DNA from: Armatimonadota bacterium
GTDB lineage: Bacteria > Armatimonadota > Hebobacteria > GCA-020354555 > CP070648
DNA length: 37,384 bases
Direction: 5' to 3'
NCBI GenBank assembly: GCA_035527535.1
Contig: DATLAK010000065.1
Location: 1 to 37,384, forward strand
This document shows positions 1 to 8,113 of this stretch, one piece after another (the first letter of the stretch is position 1; every line of letters begins with the position of its first letter). The notes below the pieces were generated by a model. The model had not been told where the DNA came from and made no database searches. It saw only the letters and a program-made list of their open reading frames with translations. A program made the translations under genes and the position numbers.

Positions 1-232
1 ACACCATGGCGCATGACGCGATGACCGCGCGCACGGCGGGATCGGGGGCGAGCAGAAGCAGGGGTGCGACGAATGCGACCAACACGCCGGTGCCGGAGAT
101 GATGCGCACCGTGCGCGCGTGGGGGAGCTTGCGCCACCCCGCGCGCGCCGCCACCCGCAGCCACGCCCATGGCAGCACGTAGGCCAGTAACGCGGCGAGT
201 ATGCCGATGACCAGCGCCCGGGCAGCATCCAT
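1..232 (-). CDS. partial membrane protein (N-terminal 77 residues)
   Basis: The ATG is at 232 on the minus strand and the frame stays open to the window edge, so only the N-terminus is seen. It has a hydrophobic segment at residues 5-24, a short basic stretch with LPHAR near residues 36-40, and a second hydrophobic segment at about 48-62. This layout resembles the start of MraY/WecA-type sugar-phosphate transferases, where a first membrane helix is followed by a basic loop with an N-A-R-like motif, but the match is too short to rely on. No clear Shine-Dalgarno sequence is visible. Confidence 0.4.
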   Translation of the reverse strand, partial: MDAARALVIGILAALLAYVLPWAWLRVAARAGWRKLPHARTVRIISGTGVLVAFVAPLLLLAPDPAVRAVIASCAMV

Positions 233-320
233 GAATCGTAGTCCGTGGTCCGTACGCCGTCAGCCTTAGACCGCAGAGTCCGCCCTTCCCCAGGTGCCGC
301 GATCGCCTCCTGATCAGCAC

Positions 321-2792
321 TCACTGCTTGGCGTCTGGCCCGTGAACGTCCGTGCTTCCGCCCAGTGCCGGCAGAGACATGGAGGCGAGCCCTGGGATAG
401 TTGCCGGCTGTGCTACTTCCGCCCCAAGCCGTGGGGTAACGAAGATTGCGAGGACGCTTTCCTCGGTCTTCTGGTGGGTGCTGCGGAAGAGCTGGCCGAT
501 GAGCGGCAGGTCGCCCAGCAGCGGAGTCTTCTTGGACGACTTCGTATCCTGGCGCAGCATAAGCCCACCGATCATGATGGTTTCGCCCTCGCTGACCATG
601 ACGCTGGTGGTCGCATTGCGGCTGGTCACATCCGGCAAAGTGCTCGTCCCGGTGAACGTGAAGTTGCCGACTGCCACCTCGACGTCCACCAGGATATGCC
701 CGTCCCCCAGGGCGCGAGGCGTGATCTTGCCGATAATGTCCGCCGAGATGTCGCTCTGCTGGATGATGGGGCGGCCGTACTGGTCGTAGCCCTGGGTGTA
801 GAAGTAGTATTTGGTGCGCCGGATGTTGATGGTGGCAACCCGACCGCTGAGGGCGACCAGCCGCGGATTGGCGCGAATGGTCACGTCGCCCTTCTGCTCC
901 AGCGCATTCAGGTTGACGTAGAACTTGCGGTCGAGCTTGCCCACGCCCTGGTAGAATATCTGCCCCGGCCCCAAGTCGCCGATGGGCAGCAAGCCGCCGA
1001 AGCGCCCCTTGGCATAGCTCCAGTCCAGCCCCAGGTCGCGGCTGGCGTCCTTGGACATCTCGGTCACCAGCACGTCCATCGTCACCTGGGGTGCCGGGGT
1101 GTCGAGGGCCGCGAGGTATGCGCGAATCTGCTCGGCCTTGTCAGCGGCCCCGACGCAGATTAGCAGGTTGCGCTCCGGCTCGGTGCGGCAGTAGCTCCGG
1201 TACTCCTCGGGCAAGCACGCCAGGGCCTGCTCGGTGGTCAGGTACTTAGGGCGGATCAGTTGGCCGTTGATGGCGCCGGTCGCCGGCGCAGTTGCAGTCG
1301 AAGGCGCGACCACGGTCTCGGGGGCGGGGGGCGCAGGCGTCACCGACGGAGCGGATGACCCGCTGCCAGGCGCAGTGCCCTTTACCGCCAACCTCTCCTC
1401 CGTCTTCGGGAGCGTCAGCACATACAGGTCCGGCTCGTACTGCTGCTGCTGCCAACTGATGACCTTGGCCTGGCAGAAGAGTATCCGCTCGCTGTCGGGG
1501 GCCCAGGACTCGCACTCATAGTAGATGTAGTACGGGTCCTTTCCCTGGCGGCACGATAGCAGCCGATTGACCTGTTCAGTGGTCGTCTCATAGACCTCGA
1601 GCGCATCTCCCGGGTCGGTCTTCTGTGCTTGGTCTCCCGTCCCCCGTAGGACGTACGTCAGCCCATGGCGAAAGACCCTCTTGGAATCCGGTGAAATCCA
1701 CCAGTCGTGATCCTCGCTCAGGTTGCGAGCGCCGACCGGGGTCCCCAGAATGCGCCGCCACTTTCCCTCTCGCCAGTCAATAAGGAACGTGCCCTTGTAG
1801 CCCCAGGCCTCATCCTGAATCACGCCATGGCAGATGATGTAGCTCTGGTCGGGGGCCCAGGAGGGATGGACGAACGTGCCCCTACCCGCGGTCGAGTGGC
1901 TTGCGCCTGAGACGATGGTGTGCTCGTCCGTGCCGTCAGGGCGCACAAGAAGGATGTCCCACTTCGAGCCCATCCTGACTTCGTCCGGGTACCGGTCCTT
2001 GGCGGAGAAGAAAACAATCCACTCGCCATCGGGGGACCATTTCGGCTCGCCGCAGCTGCGGTGGTCGTTCGTAACCTGGAATAAGCCGGTGCCGTCTATG
2101 TTGGAGCGCCAGATCTCCGGTGTCGTGGACGGCGCGGGACGTGCGGCAAAGGTGATCTGCTTGCTGTCGGGCGACCAAGAGCCATTGCTGTCGTAGGCTG
2201 TTGTCCCGAATAGATTGCCGCCAATGCGCACCGGCTCCGTACCGTCGGCAGGAAAGACCCATAAGAACCATTTCCCGCGCTGGCGGTCGCGAATCTGGTA
2301 GGCGAGATGCTGGCCATCCGGGGCCCAAATCGGCGGCGCATCGCCCCCCGCGCCGAAATCACCGCGCTGATAGCCGCCCATGATGCGCTTGGTGTCGCCA
2401 GTGGCGAGATCGTACACGCAGACGCACGCGTCGCTCTGGTCTTCGTTCTTGTTCGCGAAGACGTAACCGATCTTCGTCCCATCAGGCGACCAGCCGGCAA
2501 GCATCGGCCAGCCAACGGCGCTGATGGCGCGTGAGTCGGAGCCATCGCCGTTCATGACGCACAGCTCGCGATCCGACTTGCTGACCGTGCGGTAGAAGAC
2601 CACAAGATCACCCTTGGGGGCGAACCCCGCGCCGCGCTCGGTATAGGACTTCCCGTCTCTGGTGAGTTGTCTGATGACAACATCGGGCGCGACCTCGTAG
2701 GCCCAGGCCCCGCTCGTCGCGACTGCAATGACTGCCGCCAAGCACACTACCCGCGCAAGACAATACAGACGACCCCCACTGTCAGCACTCAA
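321..2792 (-). CDS. TolB-like beta-propeller / secretin-domain fusion protein
   Basis: This 823-residue exported protein starts at TTG 2792, with a GGGAAGGGGG ribosome-binding site upstream. Residues 1-31 look like a signal peptide ending in AWA. Residues about 35-470 contain repeated W-(S/A)-P-D-(G/S/Q) blades typical of PD40/TolB propellers. A Pro/Ala/Thr-rich linker (about 475-510) follows, then a short N-domain-like segment (515-575). The C-terminal secretin domain ends with the family signature VSEGETIMIGGLM, then PLLGDLPLIGQLF and a final LAIFVTPR. Secretins form outer-membrane rings in type II secretion and type IV pili. Here the usual extra N-domains are replaced by a propeller, and no other pilus or secretion genes are nearby. 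The assignment of both domains is firm; the role is unknown. Confidence 0.85.
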   Translation of the reverse strand: MSADSGGRLYCLARVVCLAAVIAVATSGAWAYEVAPDVVIRQLTRDGKSYTERGAGFAPKGDLVVFYRTVSKSDRELCVMNGDGSDSRAISAVGWPMLAGWSPDGTKIGYVFANKNEDQSDACVCVYDLATGDTKRIMGGYQRGDFGAGGDAPPIWAPDGQHLAYQIRDRQRGKWFLWVFPADGTEPVRIGGNLFGTTAYDSNGSWSPDSKQITFAARPAPSTTPEIWRSNIDGTGLFQVTNDHRSCGEPKWSPDGEWIVFFSAKDRYPDEVRMGSKWDILLVRPDGTDEHTIVSGASHSTAGRGTFVHPSWAPDQSYIICHGVIQDEAWGYKGTFLIDWREGKWRRILGTPVGARNLSEDHDWWISPDSKRVFRHGLTYVLRGTGDQAQKTDPGDALEVYETTTEQVNRLLSCRQGKDPYYIYYECESWAPDSERILFCQAKVISWQQQQYEPDLYVLTLPKTEERLAVKGTAPGSGSSAPSVTPAPPAPETVVAPSTATAPATGAINGQLIRPKYLTTEQALACLPEEYRSYCRTEPERNLLICVGAADKAEQIRAYLAALDTPAPQVTMDVLVTEMSKDASRDLGLDWSYAKGRFGGLLPIGDLGPGQIFYQGVGKLDRKFYVNLNALEQKGDVTIRANPRLVALSGRVATINIRRTKYYFYTQGYDQYGRPIIQQSDISADIIGKITPRALGDGHILVDVEVAVGNFTFTGTSTLPDVTSRNATTSVMVSEGETIMIGGLMLRQDTKSSKKTPLLGDLPLIGQLFRSTHQKTEESVLAIFVTPRLGAEVAQPATIPGLASMSLPALGGSTDVHGPDAKQ

Positions 2793-2953
2793 GGCAGAAC
2801 CCCCTTCCCGTGAGATCCCAGCGTGCTATCCTCACCTCGCCTGGACTCTGGCCGCCATCCAGCGTCCGAACCCCGTCATCTCGATTCGTCAGCGTTTGTC
2901 GGGATGAGCCAGAAAACGGAGCAAAGCGCGGTCCTTCATATTTCCGCCCGTTC

Positions 2954-4210
2954 TCAGGTCCCTTCCTCCCACGCCGCCAGGTACTTCTCCTGCTCCGGGG
3001 TTAGGGCGTCTATCTCCACCCCCATCGCCGCCAGCTTGAGGCGGGCGATCTCTTCGTCAATCTCGCGCGGCACCGAGTGCACCGCTTTGGTCAGCTCGCG
3101 CCCGTGCTGTGCGAGATGGACGCACGACATGGCCTGGTTGGCGAAGCTCATGTCCATCACGCTCGAGGGGTGCCCCTCGGCCGCCGCCAGGTTGATCAGC
3201 CGCCCGTCGCCCAGCAGGTACAGCCGCCGCCCGTCCGCTAGCTCGAACTCCTCCACGAACTCGCGCACGCGCCGGCGCGCGCGCGCCATCGCCGCCAGTT
3301 GGGGGAGATTGATCTCGACGTTGAAGTGCCCGGTGTTGCACAGCACCGCGCCGTCGCGCATCACCTCGAAGTGCTCGGCGCGGATGATGCCCGTGTCGCC
3401 GGTGACGGTAATGAAGATGTCGCCCACGCGCGCGGCCTGCGCCATGGGCAGCACCTGGTAGCCGTCCATGGTCGCCTCCAGCGCGCGCAGGGGATCAACC
3501 TCGGTGACGATGACATGCGCCCCCATGCCGCGCGCCCGCAACGCCACCCCGCGCCCGCACAGGCCGTAGCCGGCGACGACAAAGCGCTTGCCGGCGATGA
3601 GCAGGTTGGTGGCGCGCAGAATGCCGTCGAGCGAGCTCTGCCCGGTGCCGTAGCGGTTGTCGAAGAGGTGCTTCGTGTTCGCATCATTGACCGCGATGAT
3701 GGGATAGGCGAGCGCCCCGTCGCGCGCCATGTTGCGCAGGCGAATGACGCCGGTGGTGGTCTCCTCGCAGCCGCCGATGACGTTCGCCAGCAAGTCCTTG
3801 CGCTTGGTGTGGAGGATGTACGTGAAATCCGCGCCGTCGTCTATCGTGATCTGTGGCTTCAGGTCGAGCACGGCGTCTATATGCTGGTAGTAGGTTTTCT
3901 CGTCCTCGCCCTTGCGCGCGAAGGTGGGCACCCCCGCGGCGACCGCGAGATAGGCGGCGGCGTCATCCTGGGTGGACAGCGGATTCGACGCGCACAACGC
4001 GGGCTCCGCCCCCGCCGCCTTGAGCACGTGCATCAAGTTGACGGTCTCGGTGGTAACGTGCAGGCAGGCGCCGATGCGCACGCCCGTCAGCGGCTGCTCG
4101 CGAGTAAAGCGCTCTGTGAGCAGCTTGAGCACCGGCATTTCGCGCCCCGCCCATTCCGCGCGCAGGCGGCCCTGCTCGGCCAAACCGGCATCGGTCACGT
4201 CATAAGTCAT
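2954..4210 (-). CDS. ahcY: adenosylhomocysteinase (S-adenosylhomocysteine hydrolase)
   Basis: This 418-residue cytosolic NAD-dependent enzyme splits S-adenosylhomocysteine to adenosine and homocysteine in the methyl cycle. The ATG at 4210 was chosen over an upstream TTG because GGAGG lies six bases before it. Diagnostic stretches are [21 protein letters not shown] (substrate and catalytic region), the Rossmann motif [11 protein letters not shown] near residues 205-220, and [10 protein letters not shown]. It is the compact form without the roughly 40-residue insertion of the eukaryotic-type enzyme. It is transcribed alone, from the promoter at 4287-4316. Confidence 0.96.
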   Translation of the reverse strand: MTYDVTDAGLAEQGRLRAEWAGREMPVLKLLTERFTREQPLTGVRIGACLHVTTETVNLMHVLKAAGAEPALCASNPLSTQDDAAAYLAVAAGVPTFARKGEDEKTYYQHIDAVLDLKPQITIDDGADFTYILHTKRKDLLANVIGGCEETTTGVIRLRNMARDGALAYPIIAVNDANTKHLFDNRYGTGQSSLDGILRATNLLIAGKRFVVAGYGLCGRGVALRARGMGAHVIVTEVDPLRALEATMDGYQVLPMAQAARVGDIFITVTGDTGIIRAEHFEVMRDGAVLCNTGHFNVEINLPQLAAMARARRRVREFVEEFELADGRRLYLLGDGRLINLAAAEGHPSSVMDMSFANQAMSCVHLAQHGRELTKAVHSVPREIDEEIARLKLAAMGVEIDALTPEQEKYLAAWEEGT

Positions 4211-4231
4211 GGAAACCTCCGATCCTCGATG

Positions 4232-4255
4232 GTAGGGGCACAGCGTGCGGTGCCC
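4232..4255. repeat. GTAGGGGC-type hairpin in the ahcY leader
   Basis: GTAGGGGCAC and GTGCCC form a hairpin (stem 4236-4241 with 4250-4255). It lies between the ahcY promoter and ribosome-binding site, so it is transcribed into the leader. The sequence resembles the hairpins after argS at 20094-20121 and 20166-20184, so it is probably a dispersed repeat rather than a dedicated riboswitch. Confidence 0.5.
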
Positions 4256-4286
4256 AATCACGCGCGCCGCACTACATGCGCGTTGG

Positions 4287-4316
4287 ATTATAGCAACCGC
4301 CTCAATGAGGGGTCAA
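4287..4316 (-). promoter_or_regulatory. sigma70-type promoter of ahcY
   Basis: On the minus strand, TTGACC (4311-4316) and a perfect TATAAT (4287-4292) are separated by 18 bases. This predicts an mRNA start near 4280 and an untranslated leader of about 70 bases before the ahcY ATG. Confidence 0.75.
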
Positions 4317-4402
4317 GCAAACGCGGAAAGGGCGAGGTCGCCCAGGGTCAGTAATAGCTACAACCTTCGGCCGCATGGCTGCCGTCGGCTGGACCGGCAT
4401 GA

Positions 4403-4556
4403 GAGCCTATCCTAAGATTCACACTCCACGGGCATGTCATTCCGAACGACTTGTCCCCCGTAGCATCGGCGAAGGGGGAAGTGAGGAATCTCGGTTCGGA
4501 ACGAGATCCCTCGCTGCCGCTCGGGATGACAGTCAGCCGGTCTTTCGGATAGGCTC
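4403..4556. repeat. nested inverted-repeat element (MITE-like)
   Basis: The outer ends are a perfect 10-base inverted pair, GAGCCTATCC at 4403-4412 and GGATAGGCTC at 4547-4556. Inside lies a second palindrome-like unit running from GTCATTCCGAACG (4436) through GAGGAATCTC and GAGATCCCTCGCTGC to GGGATGAC (4530). Related GTCATTC/GAATGAC units occur at 16308-16390, 16726-16779 and 26107-26143. No protein is encoded. Confidence 0.6.
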
Positions 4557-4984
4557 TTAGCCGATCGAAGTGGTATGCCTGCGCGCCGGCCCGGAAAACG
4601 ACGACAGGCCGCGCGCCATTGTCTGGGAACGGCGTCGCGGCCTGGTGCCCGGATGAGTCGGCCCGGTGCATTCCGGCCTACCCGGTTGCCACCTATACCC
4701 CATGGCTGCCGCCAATGCGAGCGCGGCGCCCGAATGTACGGCTTCGCGGCAGCCGCCCCACGCAGGTGGAAACCCACTGCGGCTCCCTAGAGCAACGAAA
4801 GAAGGGAGGGGAGACGGGGAGGACTGCGAAAGAGCGTATGACTGCCGACAGCCTGCGCCCCGGCTCGCGCGCTAGCAACATAACCGACCTCGCCGCGACC
4901 TGTCAAGCCCTTTGCAGGCTCCTGAGGGGCTGGGTGTGAGCATTCTTCTTTGGTCAGATTGTTGAGCGGACGTGGGCGTTGCGG
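4557..4984. other. intergenic stretch without recognisable genes
   Basis: About 430 bases between the inverted-repeat element and the greA promoter. Short open frames exist on both strands, but none has a ribosome-binding site or recognisable protein motif. I see no tRNA or obvious terminator here. Confidence 0.4.
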
Positions 4985-5014
4985 TTGACAATCACGGCCG
5001 GTTTGTGGTATATA
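4985..5014 (+). promoter_or_regulatory. sigma70-type promoter of greA-lysS
   Basis: A consensus TTGACA (4985-4990) is followed after 18 bases by TATATA (5009-5014) in a locally AT-rich stretch. It implies a transcript starting near 5021 with a leader of about 150 bases. Confidence 0.7.
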
Positions 5015-5039
5015 TAACCTGGTAATTGAGGATGGCAGC

Positions 5040-5112
5040 CAAGCCCTGATGCCTGTAGGCACCGGGGCTAGCTTATTCCGGCGGAAGGTTGGCATACAGC
5101 CAGCCTTCCGCT
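5040..5112 (+). promoter_or_regulatory. structured greA leader (two hairpins)
   Basis: Two hairpins can be drawn in the untranslated leader. The first pairs AGCCC with GGGCT around an inner TGCC-TGT-AGGCA hairpin (5041-5072). The second pairs CGGAAGG and TGGC with GCCA and GCCTTCCG (5083-5112). The leader ends with a good ribosome-binding site, GGGAGGG, six bases before the ATG. It does not match a riboswitch I recognise, and any regulatory role is inference. Confidence 0.4.
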
Positions 5113-5168
5113 TACATGTAGAATGAGGCTCCACGGAGGTGCCGCGGGGCAGTCCGGGAGGGCGTCGC

Positions 5169-5663
5169 ATGGACCAGAGCACCTACGACGAAATGCAGCA
5201 AAGCCTGGCAGTCACTCGCGAGGGCTACACGAAGCTCCTGGATGAGCTGGAGCACCTGAAGACGGTGGAGCGCAAGCAGGTGGCAAATCGGATCCGCGAG
5301 GCCAAGCAGTTCGGTGACCTCGAAGGCAACGCCGAGTTCGAGGAAGCCAAGACCGAGCAGGCCCACGTCGAGGGCAGAATCCTGGAACTTCAGCGGCTGC
5401 TCCAAAACGCCTCGGTGATCGAGCGCAGCGAGGGGCCCGCCGACGAGGTGCGCCTGGGCTCGGTCGTCAAGCTCAAGGACCAGGCTGGTAAGAAGATCGA
5501 GTATCGCATCGTCGGGCCGGTCGAGGCGGACCCCGGCAACCATCGCATTTCCTACCAGTCGCCGGTGGGCCAGGCTCTGGTCGGGCACTCCAAGGGCAAT
5601 AAGGTCAAGGTGACGGCGCCGGCCGGCGCGGTATCGTACACGATCGTTGATGTGAAGAACTGA
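5169..5663 (+). CDS. greA: transcription elongation factor GreA
   Basis: This 164-residue protein rescues backtracked RNA polymerase by stimulating transcript cleavage through its coiled-coil tip. The ATG at 5169 is preferred over an in-frame GTG at 5139 because of GGGAGGG six bases upstream and because it gives a normal GreA length. The N-terminal coiled coil (about 1-80) and C-terminal FKBP-like domain (about 85-164; GSVVKLKD, YRIVGP, SPVGQALVG) are complete. The tip reads GDLEGNAEF, where typical GreA has GDLxENAEY. Asp50 is kept, but the second acidic residue is Gly53, with a Glu one position earlier (Glu52). lysS follows 154 bases downstream on the same strand. Confidence 0.95.
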   Translation: MDQSTYDEMQQSLAVTREGYTKLLDELEHLKTVERKQVANRIREAKQFGDLEGNAEFEEAKTEQAHVEGRILELQRLLQNASVIERSEGPADEVRLGSVVKLKDQAGKKIEYRIVGPVEADPGNHRISYQSPVGQALVGHSKGNKVKVTAPAGAVSYTIVDVKN

Positions 5664-5773
5664 TACGACGCGGCTGCGGGCCCCATGAGCGCTCATCGGC
5701 GAACCCGTTTGCCAGAGCGATGGTTCAGAGTAAGCAGTGGGCCGCGGTGCCGTCGCGCTAACGGTTTCAGTGA

Positions 5774-5796
5774 GGGCCGGCAGGTATCGCCGGCCC
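5774..5796 (+). terminator. GC-rich hairpin between greA and lysS
   Basis: An 8-base perfect stem (GGGCCGGC with GCCGGCCC, loop of seven) is followed by TTGCGTTT. The T-tract is poor, so this could be a weak attenuator or processing site rather than a full terminator. lysS lies directly after it with no separate promoter visible. Confidence 0.35.
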
Positions 5797-5817
5797 TTGC
5801 GTTTAACATAGCCTGCC

Positions 5818-7284
5818 GTGAGCGACGAAGAACACGAGCTTGTCCGTCAGCGCCGCCTCAAGCTCGAGCGCCTGCGCGAGCTCGGCCGCGACCCCTTTGC
5901 CATCACCCGCTTCGAGCGCACGCACCTGGCGCGCGAGGTGGTGGAGGGTTACTGCGAGCTCGAGGGCCGACAGGTAACGGTCGCCGGGCGCCTGAGGTCC
6001 CTGCGCACCCACGGCAAGGCGGCCTTCGGCGACCTCGCCGACATCTCCGGCACCATCCAGATCTTCTGCAAGCTCGACCGGCTGGGGGCGGAGAGCTTCG
6101 CGCTGCTGGAGGAAGTTGACATCGGCGACTTCCTGGGGGTCGCGGGCGAGGTCATGACCACCCGCAGCGGCGAGATCACCGTGGCGGCGGAGCGCCTGGA
6201 GGTGTTGTCGAAGTCCCTACGCCCGCTGCCGGACAAGTGGCACGGGCTGAAGGATACGGAGATCCGCTATCGCCGGCGCTACGTGGACCTCATCATCAAC
6301 CCCGAGGTTCGCCGCACCTTCATCGTGCGCAGCCAGGTCATCCGCGAGATCCGGCGCTTCCTCGACGGCCGCGGTTTCCTCGAGGTCGAAACGCCGATGA
6401 TGCAGGCCATCCCCGGCGGCGGCGCGGCCAAGCCGTTCATCACTCACCACAACGCGCTGGACCTCGACCTCTACTTGCGCGTCGCCCCCGAGCTCTACCT
6501 CAAGCGCCTGATCGTCGGCGGGTTCGAGAAGATCTACGAGGTCAACCGCAGCTTTCGCAACGAGGGCGTTTCGACGCGCCACAACCCCGAGTTCACCATG
6601 CTCGAGGTCTATCAAGCGTACGCCGACTACAACGACATGATGAAGCTGACCGAGGAGTTGATTGCCCACGTGTGCGGGGAGGTGCTGGGCGACCTGAGCC
6701 TGACCTACCAGGGGCGGCAGGTGGACCTGAGCCCGCCCTGGAGACGCATCGGCCTGCTCGACGCCATCGCCGAGCGCACCGGCGCCGACCCGCAGCGGCT
6801 GATGGAGGCCGACTCAGCGCGGGCGTTGTGCGGCGAGCTGGGGCTGCCCGCGGGAGCGGATCTGCGGCTAACCACGCTGGTCAACAACATCTTCGAGGCG
6901 CGGGTGGAGCCGCATCTCATCCAGCCGACGTTCGTGGTGGACTACCCGACCGCGATCTCGCCCCTGGCCAAGCGCAAGCCCGGCAACCCCGACCTGGTGG
7001 AGCGGTTCGAGCCGTTCGTCGCGGGACGCGAGTTGGGCAACGCCTTCACCGAGCTCAACGACCCCATAGACCAGCACCGCCGCTTCGAGGAGCAGGCGCG
7101 CGCGCGCGCGGCGGGCGACGAGGAAGCCCATCCCATGGACGAAGACTACGTGCGCGCGCTGGAATACGGGATGCCGCCGACGGGGGGCCTGGGCATCGGC
7201 ATTGACCGCCTGGTGATGCTGCTCACCGATTCCCCCTCCATCCGTGACGTCATCCTCTTCCCGCAGATGCGGCCGCAAGCCTGA
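5818..7284 (+). CDS. lysS: lysyl-tRNA synthetase (class II)
   Basis: This 488-residue enzyme charges tRNA-Lys with lysine in the cytosol. The start is GTG 5818, chosen because the N-terminus [19 protein letters not shown] matches the family; the ribosome-binding site is weak. The OB-fold anticodon-binding domain spans about residues 50-130. Class II motif 1 ([17 protein letters not shown]) begins near 171, motif 2 ([17 protein letters not shown]) at about 247-263, and motif 3 ([13 protein letters not shown]) near 456, with [11 protein letters not shown] closing the protein. It is probably co-transcribed with greA. Confidence 0.97.
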   Translation: MSDEEHELVRQRRLKLERLRELGRDPFAITRFERTHLAREVVEGYCELEGRQVTVAGRLRSLRTHGKAAFGDLADISGTIQIFCKLDRLGAESFALLEEVDIGDFLGVAGEVMTTRSGEITVAAERLEVLSKSLRPLPDKWHGLKDTEIRYRRRYVDLIINPEVRRTFIVRSQVIREIRRFLDGRGFLEVETPMMQAIPGGGAAKPFITHHNALDLDLYLRVAPELYLKRLIVGGFEKIYEVNRSFRNEGVSTRHNPEFTMLEVYQAYADYNDMMKLTEELIAHVCGEVLGDLSLTYQGRQVDLSPPWRRIGLLDAIAERTGADPQRLMEADSARALCGELGLPAGADLRLTTLVNNIFEARVEPHLIQPTFVVDYPTAISPLAKRKPGNPDLVERFEPFVAGRELGNAFTELNDPIDQHRRFEEQARARAAGDEEAHPMDEDYVRALEYGMPPTGGLGIGIDRLVMLLTDSPSIRDVILFPQMRPQA

Positions 7285-7358
7285 GCCGCAAGGCGTCAGC
7301 CAGGCGTGAAGATGGGGGGCGTTCGCATGCACCGCCCGCGTGAATCCCGGCGCAGCGC

Positions 7359-7817
7359 TCACGGCGCTGCGCCGGCAGGCGCGGCCTGCAGATTGACCTC
7401 CACCGGCTCCTCGCGGAACTCGCCCTTGCCGTTCTGCCACACCCACGAGCGCAGGGAGACGCTGTCGCCATTGCCGCCGCCGTTGCGGATGGAGACAATG
7501 AGGTAGGAGTAGTAGGGCCACGCCTTGGCGGCGTCGTGCACCGACGGGTGCGGCGGAAACCTCGGGTGGGAATGGTAGAAGCCGATGATCTGCTCCTCGG
7601 TACCCATGGTCGCGCGCGCCACGCGGTAGATCTCGGCGGGGTCAATCTCGTAGCGGTCGCGACGGCCGTCGCGGCTAACGTTGGCGGCGGGGTAGGCAAC
7701 GGTAACCGTTCGCGCGTGCTCGCGGCGGCCCACCAGGATGCCGCACGACTCGGCGGGATAGGCGCGTTCGGCGTGCGCGATGATCTGCTGCAGGATGCCT
7801 TTGCTGAGCGAGAGCAT
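7359..7817 (-). CDS. JAMM/MPN-type metalloprotease (M67 family)
   Basis: A 152-residue single-domain protein. The ATG at 7817 has GAGG upstream and is preferred over GTG 7841. The complete zinc-binding JAMM motif is present: Glu23 in AESCG, then His82-x-His84, seven residues, Ser92 and Asp95. Bacterial relatives remove C-terminal residues from small ubiquitin-like sulfur carriers, or act in cysteine/cofactor biosynthesis. No sulfur-carrier or ThiF-type partner is adjacent, so the substrate cannot be named. It converges on lysS and diverges from the glycosidase gene. Confidence 0.85.
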   Translation of the reverse strand: MLSLSKGILQQIIAHAERAYPAESCGILVGRREHARTVTVAYPAANVSRDGRRDRYEIDPAEIYRVARATMGTEEQIIGFYHSHPRFPPHPSVHDAAKAWPYYSYLIVSIRNGGGNGDSVSLRSWVWQNGKGEFREEPVEVNLQAAPAGAAP

Positions 7818-8113
7818 AACACGTTCCTCGGCGCGGGCCACGCCGCCGGCCCTTCAGATTCTATTCTACCACAGACGTCAGGCCCGCTAACCCTCAGCGC
7901 GTCACCGCGCCGCATTTTTCGGCGTCATCGGTGGGCACTTATTGCCACTTCGCAGGAGCTGCGGCACATTGCCGCCTCTCGCCGGGCGGCTGCGCATCGC
8001 GACCGGCCGCGGAAAAGGGATAAGCGCGCCCGCCGCCGAATGAAGCAGAGCGCCCGACTGATGTCCGGCGCCACTCCCCGGGGGTCGCCCCCCGGTACGC
8101 GGAATCGCAAGCG

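Noticed and set aside
4211-4286. SAH or SAM riboswitch in the ahcY leader
   Set aside because: The leader is only about 70 bases, contains a dispersed-repeat hairpin, and lacks the conserved cores of these riboswitches.
5139-5168. Longer GreA from GTG 5139
   Set aside because: ATG 5169 has a well-placed GGGAGGG and gives the normal family length; the extension is not GreA-like.
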